From positions 25,881 to 74,165 of the forward strand of contig JASGCX010000007.1 in assembly GCA_030053925.1 (NCBI GenBank): a DNA stretch of 48,285 nt, read 5' to 3'. Below the pieces are notes generated by a model. That model saw nothing but the letters and a program-made list of their open reading frames with translations. It ran no database searches and had not been told where the DNA came from. Positions 18,289 to 27,577 of this stretch are shown here, piece after piece (the stretch's first letter is position 1; every line of letters starts with the position of its first letter). Origin of the DNA: Flavobacterium sp. (lineage in GTDB: Bacteria > Bacteroidota > Bacteroidia > Chitinophagales > Chitinophagaceae). Made by a program: the position numbers and the translations under genes.

Positions 18289-18846
18289 ATGAAGCGACTA
18301 TTTTTAGCCATTTGCATTAGTATTACCACATTGTGCCAAGCACAACAAAAACCTACCGAACTAGATAAAAGCCCACTTGACATTAGTTATTGGCCTGCCA
18401 ATTACCCTATTTTAAAAATGAGTGGTAAAGCCAAAGATGTACCAATTGCAAGAGTGCTATATAGCAGACCTCAAAAAAACAATAGACCAATTTTTGGTGC
18501 TATTATTAAGTACAACGAAATATGGCGCCTTGGCGCAAATGAAGCTACTGAAATTGAGTTTTTTAAAGCCGTAAAAATTAATGGTAAGCAAGTTGCAAAA
18601 GGTAGATACACCTTGTACTGCCTACCTACAGACAATAAGTGGACTATCATTATTAATAAAGACAATTACTGCTGGGGTAATTTTGTGTATGATGTTAAAA
18701 AAGACGTGCTGCGTAGCACTATTACACTAGATAAAACAAGCGAGGCCGTAGAAGCAATGACCATGTATTTTGAAGAAACAAAAAACGGTGCCAACTTGAT
18801 AATTATGTGGGATGACACAAAGGGCACATTACCTATTAGCCTGTAA
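18289..18846 (+). CDS. DUF2911 exported protein
   Basis: A 185-residue protein with a signal peptide (LFLAICISITTLCQAQ, cleavage about residue 19). The DUF2911 core follows: VLYSRPQKNNRPIFG, then YNEIWRLGANEATEIEF, KGRYTLYCLPTDNKWTIIINKD and a C-terminal LIIMWDDTKGTLPI. The family is common in Bacteroidota; function is unknown and it is probably periplasmic. A strong bidirectional terminator follows. Confidence 0.9.
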   Translation: MKRLFLAICISITTLCQAQQKPTELDKSPLDISYWPANYPILKMSGKAKDVPIARVLYSRPQKNNRPIFGAIIKYNEIWRLGANEATEIEFFKAVKINGKQVAKGRYTLYCLPTDNKWTIIINKDNYCWGNFVYDVKKDVLRSTITLDKTSEAVEAMTMYFEETKNGANLIIMWDDTKGTLPISL

Positions 18847-18863
18847 CATTTATTAACAACTAA

Positions 18864-18906
18864 AGCACTAAAAAAGCACTCAAATTTTGAGTGCTTTTTT
18901 AGTGCT
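18864..18906. terminator. Bidirectional intrinsic terminator
   Basis: A perfect 21-bp inverted repeat with a one-base centre. The core is AAAAAAGCACTC with GAGTGCTTTTTT, so each strand ends in a T-run. It sits between the convergent DUF2911 gene and the lipoprotein gene and can serve both. Confidence 0.92.
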
Positions 18907-18928
18907 ATTTAGTAGTTGGAAAGGTAGA

Positions 18929-19933
18929 TTATTTAATAATGTTCCAACGTTTAATTTTTAAGGCTTGCGCTGGTGAATAATTTGGAAAATCTAACCACAC
19001 TAGCCCTATTTTTTTAGCATAATAAGAGTAAGCGGTAGCTGTAGGTTGTATGGTAAACAAGCCTGGTGAAACCTGTACCAAAATTTCTTGTTTTACTTTT
19101 ATAACGCTATCTAAAACATTGCCATTAATGTTGTATTGATTGTTTTTAGCGTCAATGGTAAATCTTATTTTGTAAATAATTGGTAAGCCAAGCGTACTGG
19201 TAGATAATGTATCTGTCTCCCAAAAACTGTTTAAAGCTACCTTATCATCTAAAAATTTGTACTCAATTAAACGAGAATCGGCTGCAAATGTGCCATAAGA
19301 AAAGTACTCGCCTTGCAAGCTATCTTTTCTATACAAAACACTGTCTTTTTTATCTGAAACAAAAAGTTTGTAAGTTTTAGTTGCTATTGTGGCAGTAAGG
19401 CTTGTAGCAGAGTAGGTAATCGAATCACCAGTTTGGTCGTAATACGTCCAAGTACTATTTGCAGTTGTAGGAAAATAATTGCCTGAAGGCGGTGTAACAA
19501 TACCACCGCCATTTGGTGGTAAGCTTGTAGCAATTACACTTAGTGAGCAGTAAGAGGTATTGAAATAAATAGTAAATACAGATGTTAATGGTAGTATGGG
19601 CTTACCATAACCTTTTAATTTAAAAGTTTGTGTACCTGGTGTTAAAATATATGAGCTGTCTTTAAACCAGTAACCATTAGCTGTATCAGAAAAAATTTTA
19701 TAAGTACCGCCTTGTGTAATGGTTGCTGTTACCATTAAATAATTGCTATCGTCTAGTGTAGAATCTACTACGTAATTACCTACCACACTAATGTCTTGGC
19801 AATTGCCAAAACTATCTTTTAATGTTCCTGAAGCGGTTGAAATACCAAAGCCAGACTCGAAACTGGTTTCTTTAGAGCAGGCAAGCATAAGCATTGTGGC
19901 GCAAAAAAGAAGAAAAATTGATTTGTTACTCAT
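18929..19933 (-). CDS. Lipoprotein, beta-rich, function unknown
   Basis: A 334-residue protein with a lipoprotein signal ending LMLACS (Cys19). The N-terminal half resembles an Ig-like fold (ASGTLKDSFGNCQDISVVG, then TYKIFSDTANGYWF and GTQTFKLKGYG). A Pro/Gly linker follows near 145-152 (PPNGGGIVTPPSG). The C-terminal half (about 153-334) starts NYFPTTANSTWTYYD, as in Bacteroidota surface lipoproteins of unknown role. It is a single gene ending at the bidirectional terminator. Confidence 0.75.
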   Translation of the reverse strand: MSNKSIFLLFCATMLMLACSKETSFESGFGISTASGTLKDSFGNCQDISVVGNYVVDSTLDDSNYLMVTATITQGGTYKIFSDTANGYWFKDSSYILTPGTQTFKLKGYGKPILPLTSVFTIYFNTSYCSLSVIATSLPPNGGGIVTPPSGNYFPTTANSTWTYYDQTGDSITYSATSLTATIATKTYKLFVSDKKDSVLYRKDSLQGEYFSYGTFAADSRLIEYKFLDDKVALNSFWETDTLSTSTLGLPIIYKIRFTIDAKNNQYNINGNVLDSVIKVKQEILVQVSPGLFTIQPTATAYSYYAKKIGLVWLDFPNYSPAQALKIKRWNIIK

Positions 19934-19965
19934 AAGCGGTTATCTACACGAATATATGATAAGAA

Positions 19966-20982
19966 CTACACTAACATTGCTGCCTTGTGCGTTAATATTT
20001 TTTTAGCGTTTAGTTCAAAGATATTTGTTAAGGTAATTTGGGCAATTTGTGTGAGGGCTTCTTGGGTAAAAAAAGCTTGGTGAGCGGTTACAAGTACATT
20101 AGGAAAGCTCATTAGCCGTTGTATGGTATCATCTTCAATTATCTTCTCCGATAGATCTCTAAAAAACAATTTTTCTTCCTGCTCGTACACATCTATACCT
20201 AGGTAGCCAATTTTACCGCTTTTAAGTGCATCTGTTACATCATTGGTATCTATTAATGCGCCACGGCTGGTATTTATAAGCATTACACCTTGCTTAAACA
20301 AAGGCAATACATCTGCATTAATCAAGTGCTTTGTTTGTGGGCTTAAAGGGCAGTGCAGCGAAATAATATCTGCTGCTTTGTAAATGTTTACCAAAGGGTG
20401 GTAGGTAACGCCTTTGGCTTCTAAGTCTTTATTAGCAATAATGTCAAAAGCCATCACATTACAGCCAAAGCCAAGCATGATGTTGCAAAATGCCTTGCCA
20501 ATATTACCTGTACCTATTACACCTACTGTTTTGCCGTGCAAGTCAAAACCAAGCAACCCATTTAGCGAAAAGTTTTGCTCTCTTACACGGTTGTAAGCCT
20601 TGTGTGTTTTACGGTTAAGGGTTAGTATCATGGCTACTGCATGTTCTGCCACAGCTTCTGGCGAGTATGCTGGCACACGGCATACTTTAATGTTGTGTTG
20701 CTTGCAAGCTTCTACATCTACATTGTTAAAACCAGCACAGCGCAACGCAATAATGCCTACGTTTTTTGCAGCCAATAGTTTTACTACAGTAGCATCAATT
20801 TTATCGTTTACAAATGCACACACTACAGCACCTTCTTGTACAAGGCTTGCAGTACTAGCATTTAATTGAGTTTCAAAATAGGTAAGCTGGTAGCCAAACT
20901 GCTGGTTGCATTTGGTAAAAAACTGTTTATCGTATGGTTGTGTAGAAAAGAAATTGATATTGGTGGTATCAGACTGAGTCAT
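19966..20982 (-). CDS. ldhA: D-lactate dehydrogenase-like 2-hydroxyacid dehydrogenase
   Basis: A 338-residue NAD-dependent enzyme of the D-2-hydroxyacid dehydrogenase family. The Rossmann motif GTGNIG lies at 157-162. Catalytic Arg (INTSRG, R240), Glu (in DVYEQEE, about 264-270) and His (TAHQAF, H301) are present. RCAGFNNVD and the overall length match fermentative LdhA, which reduces pyruvate to D-lactate, so that is the preferred call; other 2-ketoacid substrates are possible. It lies 32 bp upstream of the lipoprotein gene on the same strand. Confidence 0.88.
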   Translation of the reverse strand: MTQSDTTNINFFSTQPYDKQFFTKCNQQFGYQLTYFETQLNASTASLVQEGAVVCAFVNDKIDATVVKLLAAKNVGIIALRCAGFNNVDVEACKQHNIKVCRVPAYSPEAVAEHAVAMILTLNRKTHKAYNRVREQNFSLNGLLGFDLHGKTVGVIGTGNIGKAFCNIMLGFGCNVMAFDIIANKDLEAKGVTYHPLVNIYKAADIISLHCPLSPQTKHLINADVLPLFKQGVMLINTSRGALIDTNDVTDALKSGKIGYLGIDVYEQEEKLFFRDLSEKIIEDDTIQRLMSFPNVLVTAHQAFFTQEALTQIAQITLTNIFELNAKKILTHKAAMLV

Positions 20983-21043
20983 GAAATTTATTTAGTGGTA
21001 AAGTTAATTGCCAAACAACTTATTTAAACAGGGTTATTTATAT

Positions 21044-21146
21044 GGGAGCATAAACAATTTTCCATTTTTTGCTTAATTTTTAAATGGTAGCCAAGCTTTA
21101 AAAGGTTGGCTACCATTGGCTTTCGGCAGAAAAAAATTATGCACCC
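21044..21146 (+). repeat. Dispersed palindromic repeat, family A, copy 3
   Basis: A 103-bp element, nearly identical in its middle to copy 2 (shared GGTTGGCTACCATTGGC and TTTCGGCAGAAAAAA). Ends are GGGAGCATAAA and TTATGCACCC. It is in the divergent gap between ldhA and the gene at 21324; the rest of that gap shows no gene. Confidence 0.9.
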
Positions 21147-21323
21147 TTTCTATTTAATACCCTTCATTTCTATTGGTCAAATTTTTTCTATTATTTTTAA
21201 CAAGTAAAAGGCGCATTTAATTGTACACAACAAGTAGAAAAAATTAAATAGCCCATAAATAAATGCTACTGACATTTGACCACAACAATGTAACCCAAAC
21301 TACAGCGTAGCTACTTTGTATTT

Positions 21324-21818
21324 ATGAAAGAACTTGTACTATCTACCCATCAAATTTTAAAAAACAAAGTGTTTAATTGCGAGTTTGATGAAAGCTGGGT
21401 AGACTGGGCTATTGATATGATAGAAGCTGGCTTTAATTCTGAAAACCTGTACACGCTAGCAGCTACCTCTAAACCCTACAATCAACAAGCCTTGCAAGTG
21501 CTTACTAATAAAGTATTGCAAGACTTTAATTTATTGTACACTAATAAATCTGTGGTTATAAAAAAGTACGTGTACTTTATAGTTACCAATGCTATTTACA
21601 AAACCAATAGCTACTTTAAAGCACTACGAGAGTTGAAAGATATTTGTGTGAGTATGGAGTACGATGAGCTGTACATGCCTTTTTACCTTTTGTATTTTGC
21701 CAAAGTAGACCTAGCAGAATGTAACCATCAATTGTATTGGGATGGCGCAGATAAAACCAATATCAATGAGATTATTACCACCCAATTTGCAGTGTGGATT
21801 GCGAAATACGAGAAGTAA
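21324..21818 (+). CDS. Hypothetical protein with helical N-terminal half
   Basis: A 164-residue soluble, acidic protein. It has a WVDWAIDMIEAGF-xx-ENLYTLAA pattern at about 25-46, as seen in many small helical proteins of unknown function, including some immunity-type proteins. The middle carries many Tyr and Lys residues. The end is Trp-rich (YWDGADKTNINE, VWIAKYE). There is no signal or membrane segment. It is a lone gene on the plus strand. I do not recognise a family. Confidence 0.6.
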   Translation: MKELVLSTHQILKNKVFNCEFDESWVDWAIDMIEAGFNSENLYTLAATSKPYNQQALQVLTNKVLQDFNLLYTNKSVVIKKYVYFIVTNAIYKTNSYFKALRELKDICVSMEYDELYMPFYLLYFAKVDLAECNHQLYWDGADKTNINEIITTQFAVWIAKYEK

Positions 21819-22181
21819 TATTTTTCTTTAGTTGCCAATAAATTAGCACGTTGTATTAGCTACTTGAATATGCCATCAACAATGTTGTGAAACTAGTATT
21901 TGAACGCCTTGCATTGAGTAAAAACAAAAAAAGTGTTTTACAACTATCAGAAAAAGGGCATCTAGTTTCTCATATAACTTTATAAAGTAGTACACCGCAA
22001 AGCTAATATCAGTATAGCTTTCAAGGAATTTTACTTCTACAAATGTTGATTAACCCAAAAGCAACAATTGCAAGTGCATAAGAAATGTAGCATGGGGCAT
22101 AATACCTACAACAGAGATAAACAACCATTTTAAAAACCTACCAATGGTTGTAACTAGTACAATGTGTAGTGGTTAAGATGC
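21819..22181. other. Gene-free spacer
   Basis: No plausible frame, repeat or clear hairpin could be supported on either strand. Confidence 0.5.
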
Positions 22182-22265
22182 TTATTGTATAAACCTTTTA
22201 TAGCCAGTAGCTAAAGCCACTATTACAAATAAGCCCGATGAAAAAAGAATGATAAAGTTTGTCAT
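22182..22265 (-). CDS. Possible 27-residue single-span membrane peptide
   Basis: ATG at 22263-22265 opens a 28-codon frame (stop at 22182-22184). The peptide is MTNFIILFSSGLFVIVALAT plus GYKRFIQ: one membrane helix with a basic C-terminal end, the layout of KdpF-type and other small membrane proteins. It is not a recognised KdpF and no kdp genes are near. The frame is short and could be chance, but its hydrophobic pattern and positive end are unusual for random DNA. Confidence 0.35.
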   Translation of the reverse strand: MTNFIILFSSGLFVIVALATGYKRFIQ

Positions 22266-22404
22266 AACGTTAGCTTTTATTTACACAACAAATGTCTAGT
22301 ATTATATTGGTGTGGGCGTTATACATAGAGGGTTAATATTTACATCTATCTCATGTTACAATGTAATGCATTATTACACAAGTAACAGAAGGCTACATGC
22401 AAAA

Positions 22405-22426
22405 GCAGCCCTATTGCTAAGGCTGC
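22405..22426 (-). terminator. Intrinsic terminator after the Lys-rich small gene
   Basis: A GCAGCC/GGCTGC stem with a 10-nt loop. On the minus strand it is followed by TTTT. It lies 22 bp after the stop of the gene at 22449-22694. Confidence 0.7.
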
Positions 22427-22448
22427 CTTTGTAGCTATTGTAAGCTGC

Positions 22449-22694
22449 TTATTTACTTGGTGCAACCACTACTTTTCGTTTGGTGGCTTTGGCTTTGGTA
22501 TTGGCTATTATTTTTTCAATAATAATGGGTGTAGTTTGTACTAGTTTGCCTTGTAGTTTCATTAGTTTTTTAGCAAGCTTTTTGGCTGATTTTTTTATGG
22601 TGCTAGTAAGCTTTTTACTATTGGGTAAGTGGGTAATAGCATTTGCCAAAGCATGGGTAATGTTGTTGGTTATTTTCTTGGTATCTGTTTGCAT
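22449..22694 (-). CDS. Small lysine- and alanine-rich basic protein
   Basis: An 81-residue highly basic protein: 18 or more Lys, with Ala and Thr, few acidic residues and no membrane segment. Patterns such as SKKLTSTIKKSAKKLAKKL and a C-terminal KAKATKRKVVV tail recall small nucleoid-associated or histone H1-like proteins, so nucleic-acid binding is a fair guess but not shown. It has its own terminator and is downstream of the 130-residue unknown gene on the same strand. Confidence 0.6.
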   Translation of the reverse strand: MQTDTKKITNNITHALANAITHLPNSKKLTSTIKKSAKKLAKKLMKLQGKLVQTTPIIIEKIIANTKAKATKRKVVVAPSK

Positions 22695-22782
22695 GATGTA
22701 AGTTTTTTTTTAAAAAAAAATATAGTGTAGGCACTGCCCCTAATAATACCCCTTTTGTACTTATTAGAAAGCAGATGCCTAC

Positions 22783-23175
22783 TTATAATGACTTGTGTTT
22801 TGTAAAATAATCTCTAACAAAAGCATGTTGCTGTGCCTCTGTCATTTTATCGGCAGTTATTGCATGTATTTTAATGTGGTTAAAGCGCTGATCTGCTTTT
22901 AGCAAATGTTCTAGTTCTATTTTAGCATCTGTTGGGCCAAACAATAAAACATCTGTGTAAGGCAAAATGGCTGTGGCTAGTTGCTTGTAAAATGCAGCTT
23001 GTTGGTGCTGTTGCTTATTGTGCATTACATGTTCGCTTTTACCAAGCGCATCTTCTTTTTCTTGGTGTGTAAACGATGAGGTAAGTGTTTTGGTAGTCAT
23101 TGGCACTACTGTAAATTGTATTAGGTTGGCTGTACTATGATTCATCCAAATACCTAACTTGTTTTCTATTGTCAT
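22783..23175 (-). CDS. Hypothetical protein, loosely eRF1-like alpha/beta fold
   Basis: A 130-residue soluble protein. It opens KLGIWMNHSTANLIQF, has a His/Gln/Lys-rich middle (about 38-65), then VLLFGPTDAKIELEHLL and a C-terminal MTEAQQHAFVRDYF. The FGPTDAK segment followed by a helix recalls the bacterial eRF1-like or host-attachment protein groups, but the match is weak and I do not assign it. The upstream gene is the broken glycosyltransferase, 18 bp away. Confidence 0.6.
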   Translation of the reverse strand: MTIENKLGIWMNHSTANLIQFTVVPMTTKTLTSSFTHQEKEDALGKSEHVMHNKQQHQQAAFYKQLATAILPYTDVLLFGPTDAKIELEHLLKADQRFNHIKIHAITADKMTEAQQHAFVRDYFTKHKSL

Positions 23176-23193
23176 ATTGTTCTGTTTATTGTG

Positions 23194-25548
23194 TTAATTA
23201 ATAGCTAGTGCTGTTTGGTGAGTAGTGTGCTTAGTTGTAATGGTGGTTTTATCGCTTAAATACTTCTCAATAGTAAGCCTTGCCAATAAATAGCTTACAG
23301 TAGATTCTGCACCTTGGTTAAGGTTTACATGTGTTTCTTCAAGCCCATCGTAACAGCCACCTGTACAAGGGTTGTATATTATTTGGTGTAAATGATTTTT
23401 ACCCAAAAACCAGTTAAAGGCAATAAATATTTTTTGTAAATAAGTTTTATCGTTGAAGGTTTGATAAAATAAATCTAGTGCCAATACTGTGTAAGCAATA
23501 TCAATAGGCTGCTCGCCAAATTGACTGGAGGGCATACCTTTTTGATGCCAACCATTGTTTGAAATCACTTTTATTTGGTTGGCTTTAAAAATGTGTTGCA
23601 ATAAAAAGTCAAACGTAGATTTTGCAATGGTTTTAAACAAATCGTTGCCTGTAACCATTGCTGCATACAGCATTGCTTCTGGCAGTAAACTATTAGCGTA
23701 AGTAAGGTAAGCCTCGTACCATTTCCATTCTTTATCCGATACGCCTCTATATTTCGATACAAGATTATCGGCAAGTTTTGTTACTAATTTTTCTACTAGT
23801 TCACTTTCGTTATGTAGGTTATAATGGTATAGCCCTTTAATAATAAAAGCCATGGCTCTAGGAGATTGAAATTGTTCTACATGGCAAATGGCCTGCGCTA
23901 TTGCAATAGCGGCTTTATCAATATATTCTAGTGGTAAAATAAGGCGATACGATAGTAATTCGCCCAAAGCCCAAATGGCTCTGCCATTGCTGTCTTCAAG
24001 GTTTTCATGCTGATTGCGTAGGGCAAATGAGCCATCAATATCCATGTAGTTTAAGAAGCTACCATCTGCCTGCTGGCAAGATAAAATGAAGTTGAAGTAA
24101 AGATTTATTAGTGCTAAGTCTGCGGGGTTGCGGGTAATGTTATAATACTTTACAACAGCAATTAAAGCCCTGGCATTATCATCTAAAGTATAGCCCGATT
24201 GTAAATCTGGTGTACTAATTTTTGAGAACTGTATCATGGCTAAGTTGGTAGTAAGGTTACGAATATGTGTGAGCGAAATAGCTGGCATATTAAATTGCAA
24301 ATGCGTTTTTTGTACACTGTTTTTCTTACTCAACTCGGCATGTGCAATGGCTACATTTTGCCACGCCGATGGGCTAATACGGTGTAAAGCATTTAAGTGC
24401 ATTTTTTGTAGTAGCGCAGGCTTGCTTATACAGCTTATTGCAGCATTGGCTAGCTGCTGGTGATCTTGAAAATCTACTTGCACACCTGTACCATCTAGTA
24501 GTTCCTTGGCATGTGGTATAGGCGTAGCAATTACAGGGCAGCCGCAACCTAGTGCATAAGCTAGTGTGCCACTTACCGCCTGGTTGGGATCTTTTGAAGT
24601 GAACAGATAAATATCGGTACGCTGCAAGTAGCTAAGTAAAGCATCTAGCGATACGTATTTATTAATAAACAGTACATGCTGTTGTAGGTTATTTTCTATC
24701 ACTTTATTTTGTAGAAAAATGCGGTATTTTTCGCCATCTAGTTTTACTACATCGGGGGGTGTGTTTTGCCAATAATTAAGTAAATAACATTTGGATAAAA
24801 CTTTACAATTTTAGGCAGCGCATCTAAAGCCGTTTCAATGCTTTTGCCCGCACTTAATAAGCCAAAAGTTGATAACACCATTTTATCTGCAAACTGTACT
24901 TTGCTACTATTATTTGTTGCTGTTTCTGCCGATACTAAGTGCGTACCATGCGCAATCACATTTATTTTGTCTGCGTCAATATAGTAATCACGTTTTAAAA
25001 TATCTGCTGCATTTTTTTGTCATTACCACAATACTTTTTGAGTACATACAAATGGCCGTTACCAGCTTTTGTAACTTAGTATCTGGCAGTGGCAGTACTG
25101 TATGAAATGTAGTAATTACGGGCTTTGTAAGCCTTGATAGTAATTGTAAAATTGCTACACCATTATCGCCACCAAATAAGCCAAACTCATGTTGCAGATA
25201 TATTAATGCAAGGTTATCATCTTCATTTAAAATAGTAGCAAGTTGCTTGTATTGCTCTTGTTGTGCAGTATGCAAAATGTATTTTACATCGTTGGTGTAG
25301 GCAAGTGCAGTATTGTTTTTTTCAAGAGCACAAATACTAAAGGCAAAGGTGTTACTAAATTGATGATTGAGTGCGTTAATAAGGTCGTTGGTGTAGGTAG
25401 CAATGCCGCACTCTCTTGGCGGATAGCTAGTAATAAAAAGTATTTCAGGCAGTTTATATTTAGTAGCATTGGTATTGGCTATTAAGTTATTAGCATTAGC
25501 AACTAATGCTTGGTTATAAAGTTGTGTGGTAGGTATTAGCTGCAACAT
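23194..25548 (-). pseudogene. GT4 glycosyltransferase with C-terminal toroid domain, two frameshifts
   Basis: Three frames join into one protein of about 780 residues. Part 1 (25548 to about 25015) is the GT4 N-terminal domain with TSYPPRECGIATYTNDL. Part 2 (about 25014-24760) continues ADILKRDYYIDADKINVIAHGTH to LIIGKTHP. Part 3 (about 24756-23194) gives the donor-site half (FTSKDPNQAVSGTLAYA, CPVIATPIPHAKELL) and an alpha/alpha-toroid-like domain (about the last 390 residues, with DDNARALIAVVKYY). Breaks fall in a 7-T run (25012-25018) and a 6-G run (24754-24759). Such proteins commonly lie beside GH130, as here. A slipped or misread homopolymer, or true decay, would each explain it. Confidence 0.85.
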
Positions 25549-25552
25549 AATG

Positions 25553-26614
25553 TTATAGTTGATGATTTTGTGTGTGAGAAAATGTTAGCAGCTCTGTAAC
25601 TAATTGGCTAATGCTTAGCGATGCTGTGGCAATACAAAAATCTGCTGCACCATAATAAATGTATAAGGTATCATCAAACAGGGCTGTGCCTGTAGGAAAC
25701 ACCACATTTTTAACTGTGCCTTTACATTCAAAGGTTTCCTCGGGTTTAAATAGGGCATAAGGTAGCCTAGCAATTTCTTTGCAAGGGTTATTAATGTCTA
25801 GCAAAGCTGCACAAGCCGTGTACACGTAACCTTCGGGTGTATCGTACACACCATGATAAATAAGTAACCAACCCTCGGCAGTTTCTATTGGTGGGCAGCC
25901 ACCACCTATATAGCTTACCTCGTGTTCAAATACCGAGGTAAGTACAATATGCTTGTTTAAGTGGAAGAAATAATCTTCCCAAAATGCGTGTGTAAGCTCT
26001 GTAATACTTGTAATTGCTACTACTTGAATATCGGGCCTTATGCGGTGTAAAAAGTATAGCTTACCATTAATTCTTCTCGGAAAAAAAACAACATCTTTAT
26101 CCCACAGCAACATTTTTTTATTGGGGTTGTTTTTGATGTTGTTGTGTACATGAAAGCGCTCGTACTTTTCGTTAAGTGGTCCATTACATTCTGCAAAACG
26201 TGCAAATTCTTCGTAGGTAAATTGAGGGGTAATTATGCCTAGTCTGTCAAAATGTATAAGATTACTAGATGTTGCTAAGCCGCCAGCGGCATTAATACCA
26301 TCGTAAGCCGTAAACGTGAGGTAATGCAAGTTGTCAATGGTTACAATTCTTGGGTCTTCAATACCAAATGCTTCATAGTCATATTCGGGAATCATTATTG
26401 GCTCGTTATGCCTTTTTATCAAAGTAAGTGGTCCTTCAAGCTTGCAATAACCAATGGTAGAGTGGTTGCCTTTGCGTACCGCACGATACAGTATGTGTAT
26501 TGTATTGCCATCTTGCAAAATAGCCGGGTTTAGTACGCCATAAGCTTCAAAAGTTAGTGCTGTTGGGTACAATAAAATGCCGTGTTTAATTACTGATAAC
26601 ATGCGCTGGTACAT
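25553..26614 (-). CDS. GH130-family glycoside phosphorylase/hydrolase
   Basis: A 353-residue five-bladed beta-propeller enzyme of family GH130. It shows NPAILQDGNTIHILYRAV near 29-46 and the catalytic-Asp motif YEAFGIEDPRI at 80-90. Others are the WDKDVVFFPRRI and FEHEVSYIGGGCPPIETAEGWL segments. GH130 enzymes phosphorolyse beta-mannosidic bonds, or hydrolyse them in some subgroups; the substrate here is unknown. Translation may begin at Met5 (MLSVIKHG). It starts the set with the glycosyltransferase 4 bp downstream, suggesting paired synthesis and turnover of a glycan. Confidence 0.88.
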   Translation of the reverse strand: MYQRMLSVIKHGILLYPTALTFEAYGVLNPAILQDGNTIHILYRAVRKGNHSTIGYCKLEGPLTLIKRHNEPIMIPEYDYEAFGIEDPRIVTIDNLHYLTFTAYDGINAAGGLATSSNLIHFDRLGIITPQFTYEEFARFAECNGPLNEKYERFHVHNNIKNNPNKKMLLWDKDVVFFPRRINGKLYFLHRIRPDIQVVAITSITELTHAFWEDYFFHLNKHIVLTSVFEHEVSYIGGGCPPIETAEGWLLIYHGVYDTPEGYVYTACAALLDINNPCKEIARLPYALFKPEETFECKGTVKNVVFPTGTALFDDTLYIYYGAADFCIATASLSISQLVTELLTFSHTQNHQL

Positions 26615-26656
26615 TCTTAAAAGTGAAAAGGATATTGCGTTGTAAGTGTGTTAGTA

Positions 26657-27013
26657 CTAGTTATCCTCGTAGCCACTTTTTATTACGGTACTCAGCATTT
26701 TAAACTGCACGTTAGCGTTAAAACAATGCTTCGCAAATGCTGGTATAATAATACCATCGCCTAGCTTTAAAATAAAGTTCTTATTGTCTATAGTAAGTTC
26801 GGCACTGCCATCAATTATTTGGATGTAAGTGTCAAATGGAGAAGTTTTAATTGCTACTTCTTCGCCTGCCGCAAATGACGATACGGTTACGTTGCCCGTG
26901 GTTTTTTTAATGATGGTTTTGCTTACAACGGCATTGGGTATATACTCAATAATTTCAACTATTACGTGCGATTTTGATTTTTCTACTTCTGAGTTTTCGT
27001 GCTTGCGTTTCAT
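26657..27013 (-). CDS. Cupin-domain protein (tandem paralogue 1)
   Basis: A 118-residue single cupin. The barrel is seen as SPFDTYIQIIDGSAELTI, LKLGDGIIIPAFAKHCFNA and LSTVIKSGYE. Cupin metal-binding His residues are partly replaced (only the AKH His is obvious), so it may be a sensor or binding protein rather than an enzyme. It is about 75% identical by eye to the next gene (27143-27499). Confidence 0.8.
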   Translation of the reverse strand: MKRKHENSEVEKSKSHVIVEIIEYIPNAVVSKTIIKKTTGNVTVSSFAAGEEVAIKTSPFDTYIQIIDGSAELTIDNKNFILKLGDGIIIPAFAKHCFNANVQFKMLSTVIKSGYEDN

Positions 27014-27142
27014 GCTATTGCAAAGGTGGCAAACTCTTTAGCCGTAGGCATTACACAACTTAAACTCATTGTTACATATATCTCACATATTGGTAGTAGT
27101 AACCAATTTTTAAGGGCTAATGCCAATAAAAAAAATTGGCTT

Positions 27143-27499
27143 TTAATCAATATCGTAGCCACTTTTAATAACCGTGCTTAGCATTTTAAACTGCACATTG
27201 GCATTAAAGCGATGTTTAGCATGGGCAGGTATAATAATGCCATCACCAAGTTTTAAAATGTAGGCTTTATCGGTAATGGTTAGCTTAGCCCAGCCATCAA
27301 TTATTTGAATGTAAGTATCAAATGGTACTGTTTTTTCGGCAACCTCTTCACCTGCATCTAGTGCCGAGGCTGTAATATTGCCAGTAATTTTTTTAATGAT
27401 GGTTTTGCTTAGTACTGCATTGGGTATATACTCAATAATCTCAACTATAATGTGAGCTTTTGCTTTTTCTAACTCTGCTTTTTCGTTTTTATTATTCAT
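27143..27499 (-). CDS. Cupin-domain protein (tandem paralogue 2)
   Basis: A 118-residue paralogue of the adjacent cupin, sharing HVIVEIIEYIPNAV-type opening (here HIIVEIIEYIPNAV), FDTYIQIIDG and KLGDGIIIPAHAKHRFNA. This copy keeps two His near the metal position (PAHAKH). The pair arose by tandem duplication with both copies intact. Spacing between the two is 129 bp and holds no gene. Confidence 0.8.
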   Translation of the reverse strand: MNNKNEKAELEKAKAHIIVEIIEYIPNAVLSKTIIKKITGNITASALDAGEEVAEKTVPFDTYIQIIDGWAKLTITDKAYILKLGDGIIIPAHAKHRFNANVQFKMLSTVIKSGYDID

Positions 27500-27577
27500 T
27501 ATGGCTGTTTGTGGTATAAAATGTAAAGTTGGTTTGTGTTTTCGTGGGTTGCATAATTAAGTTTTTTATTTGTACGC

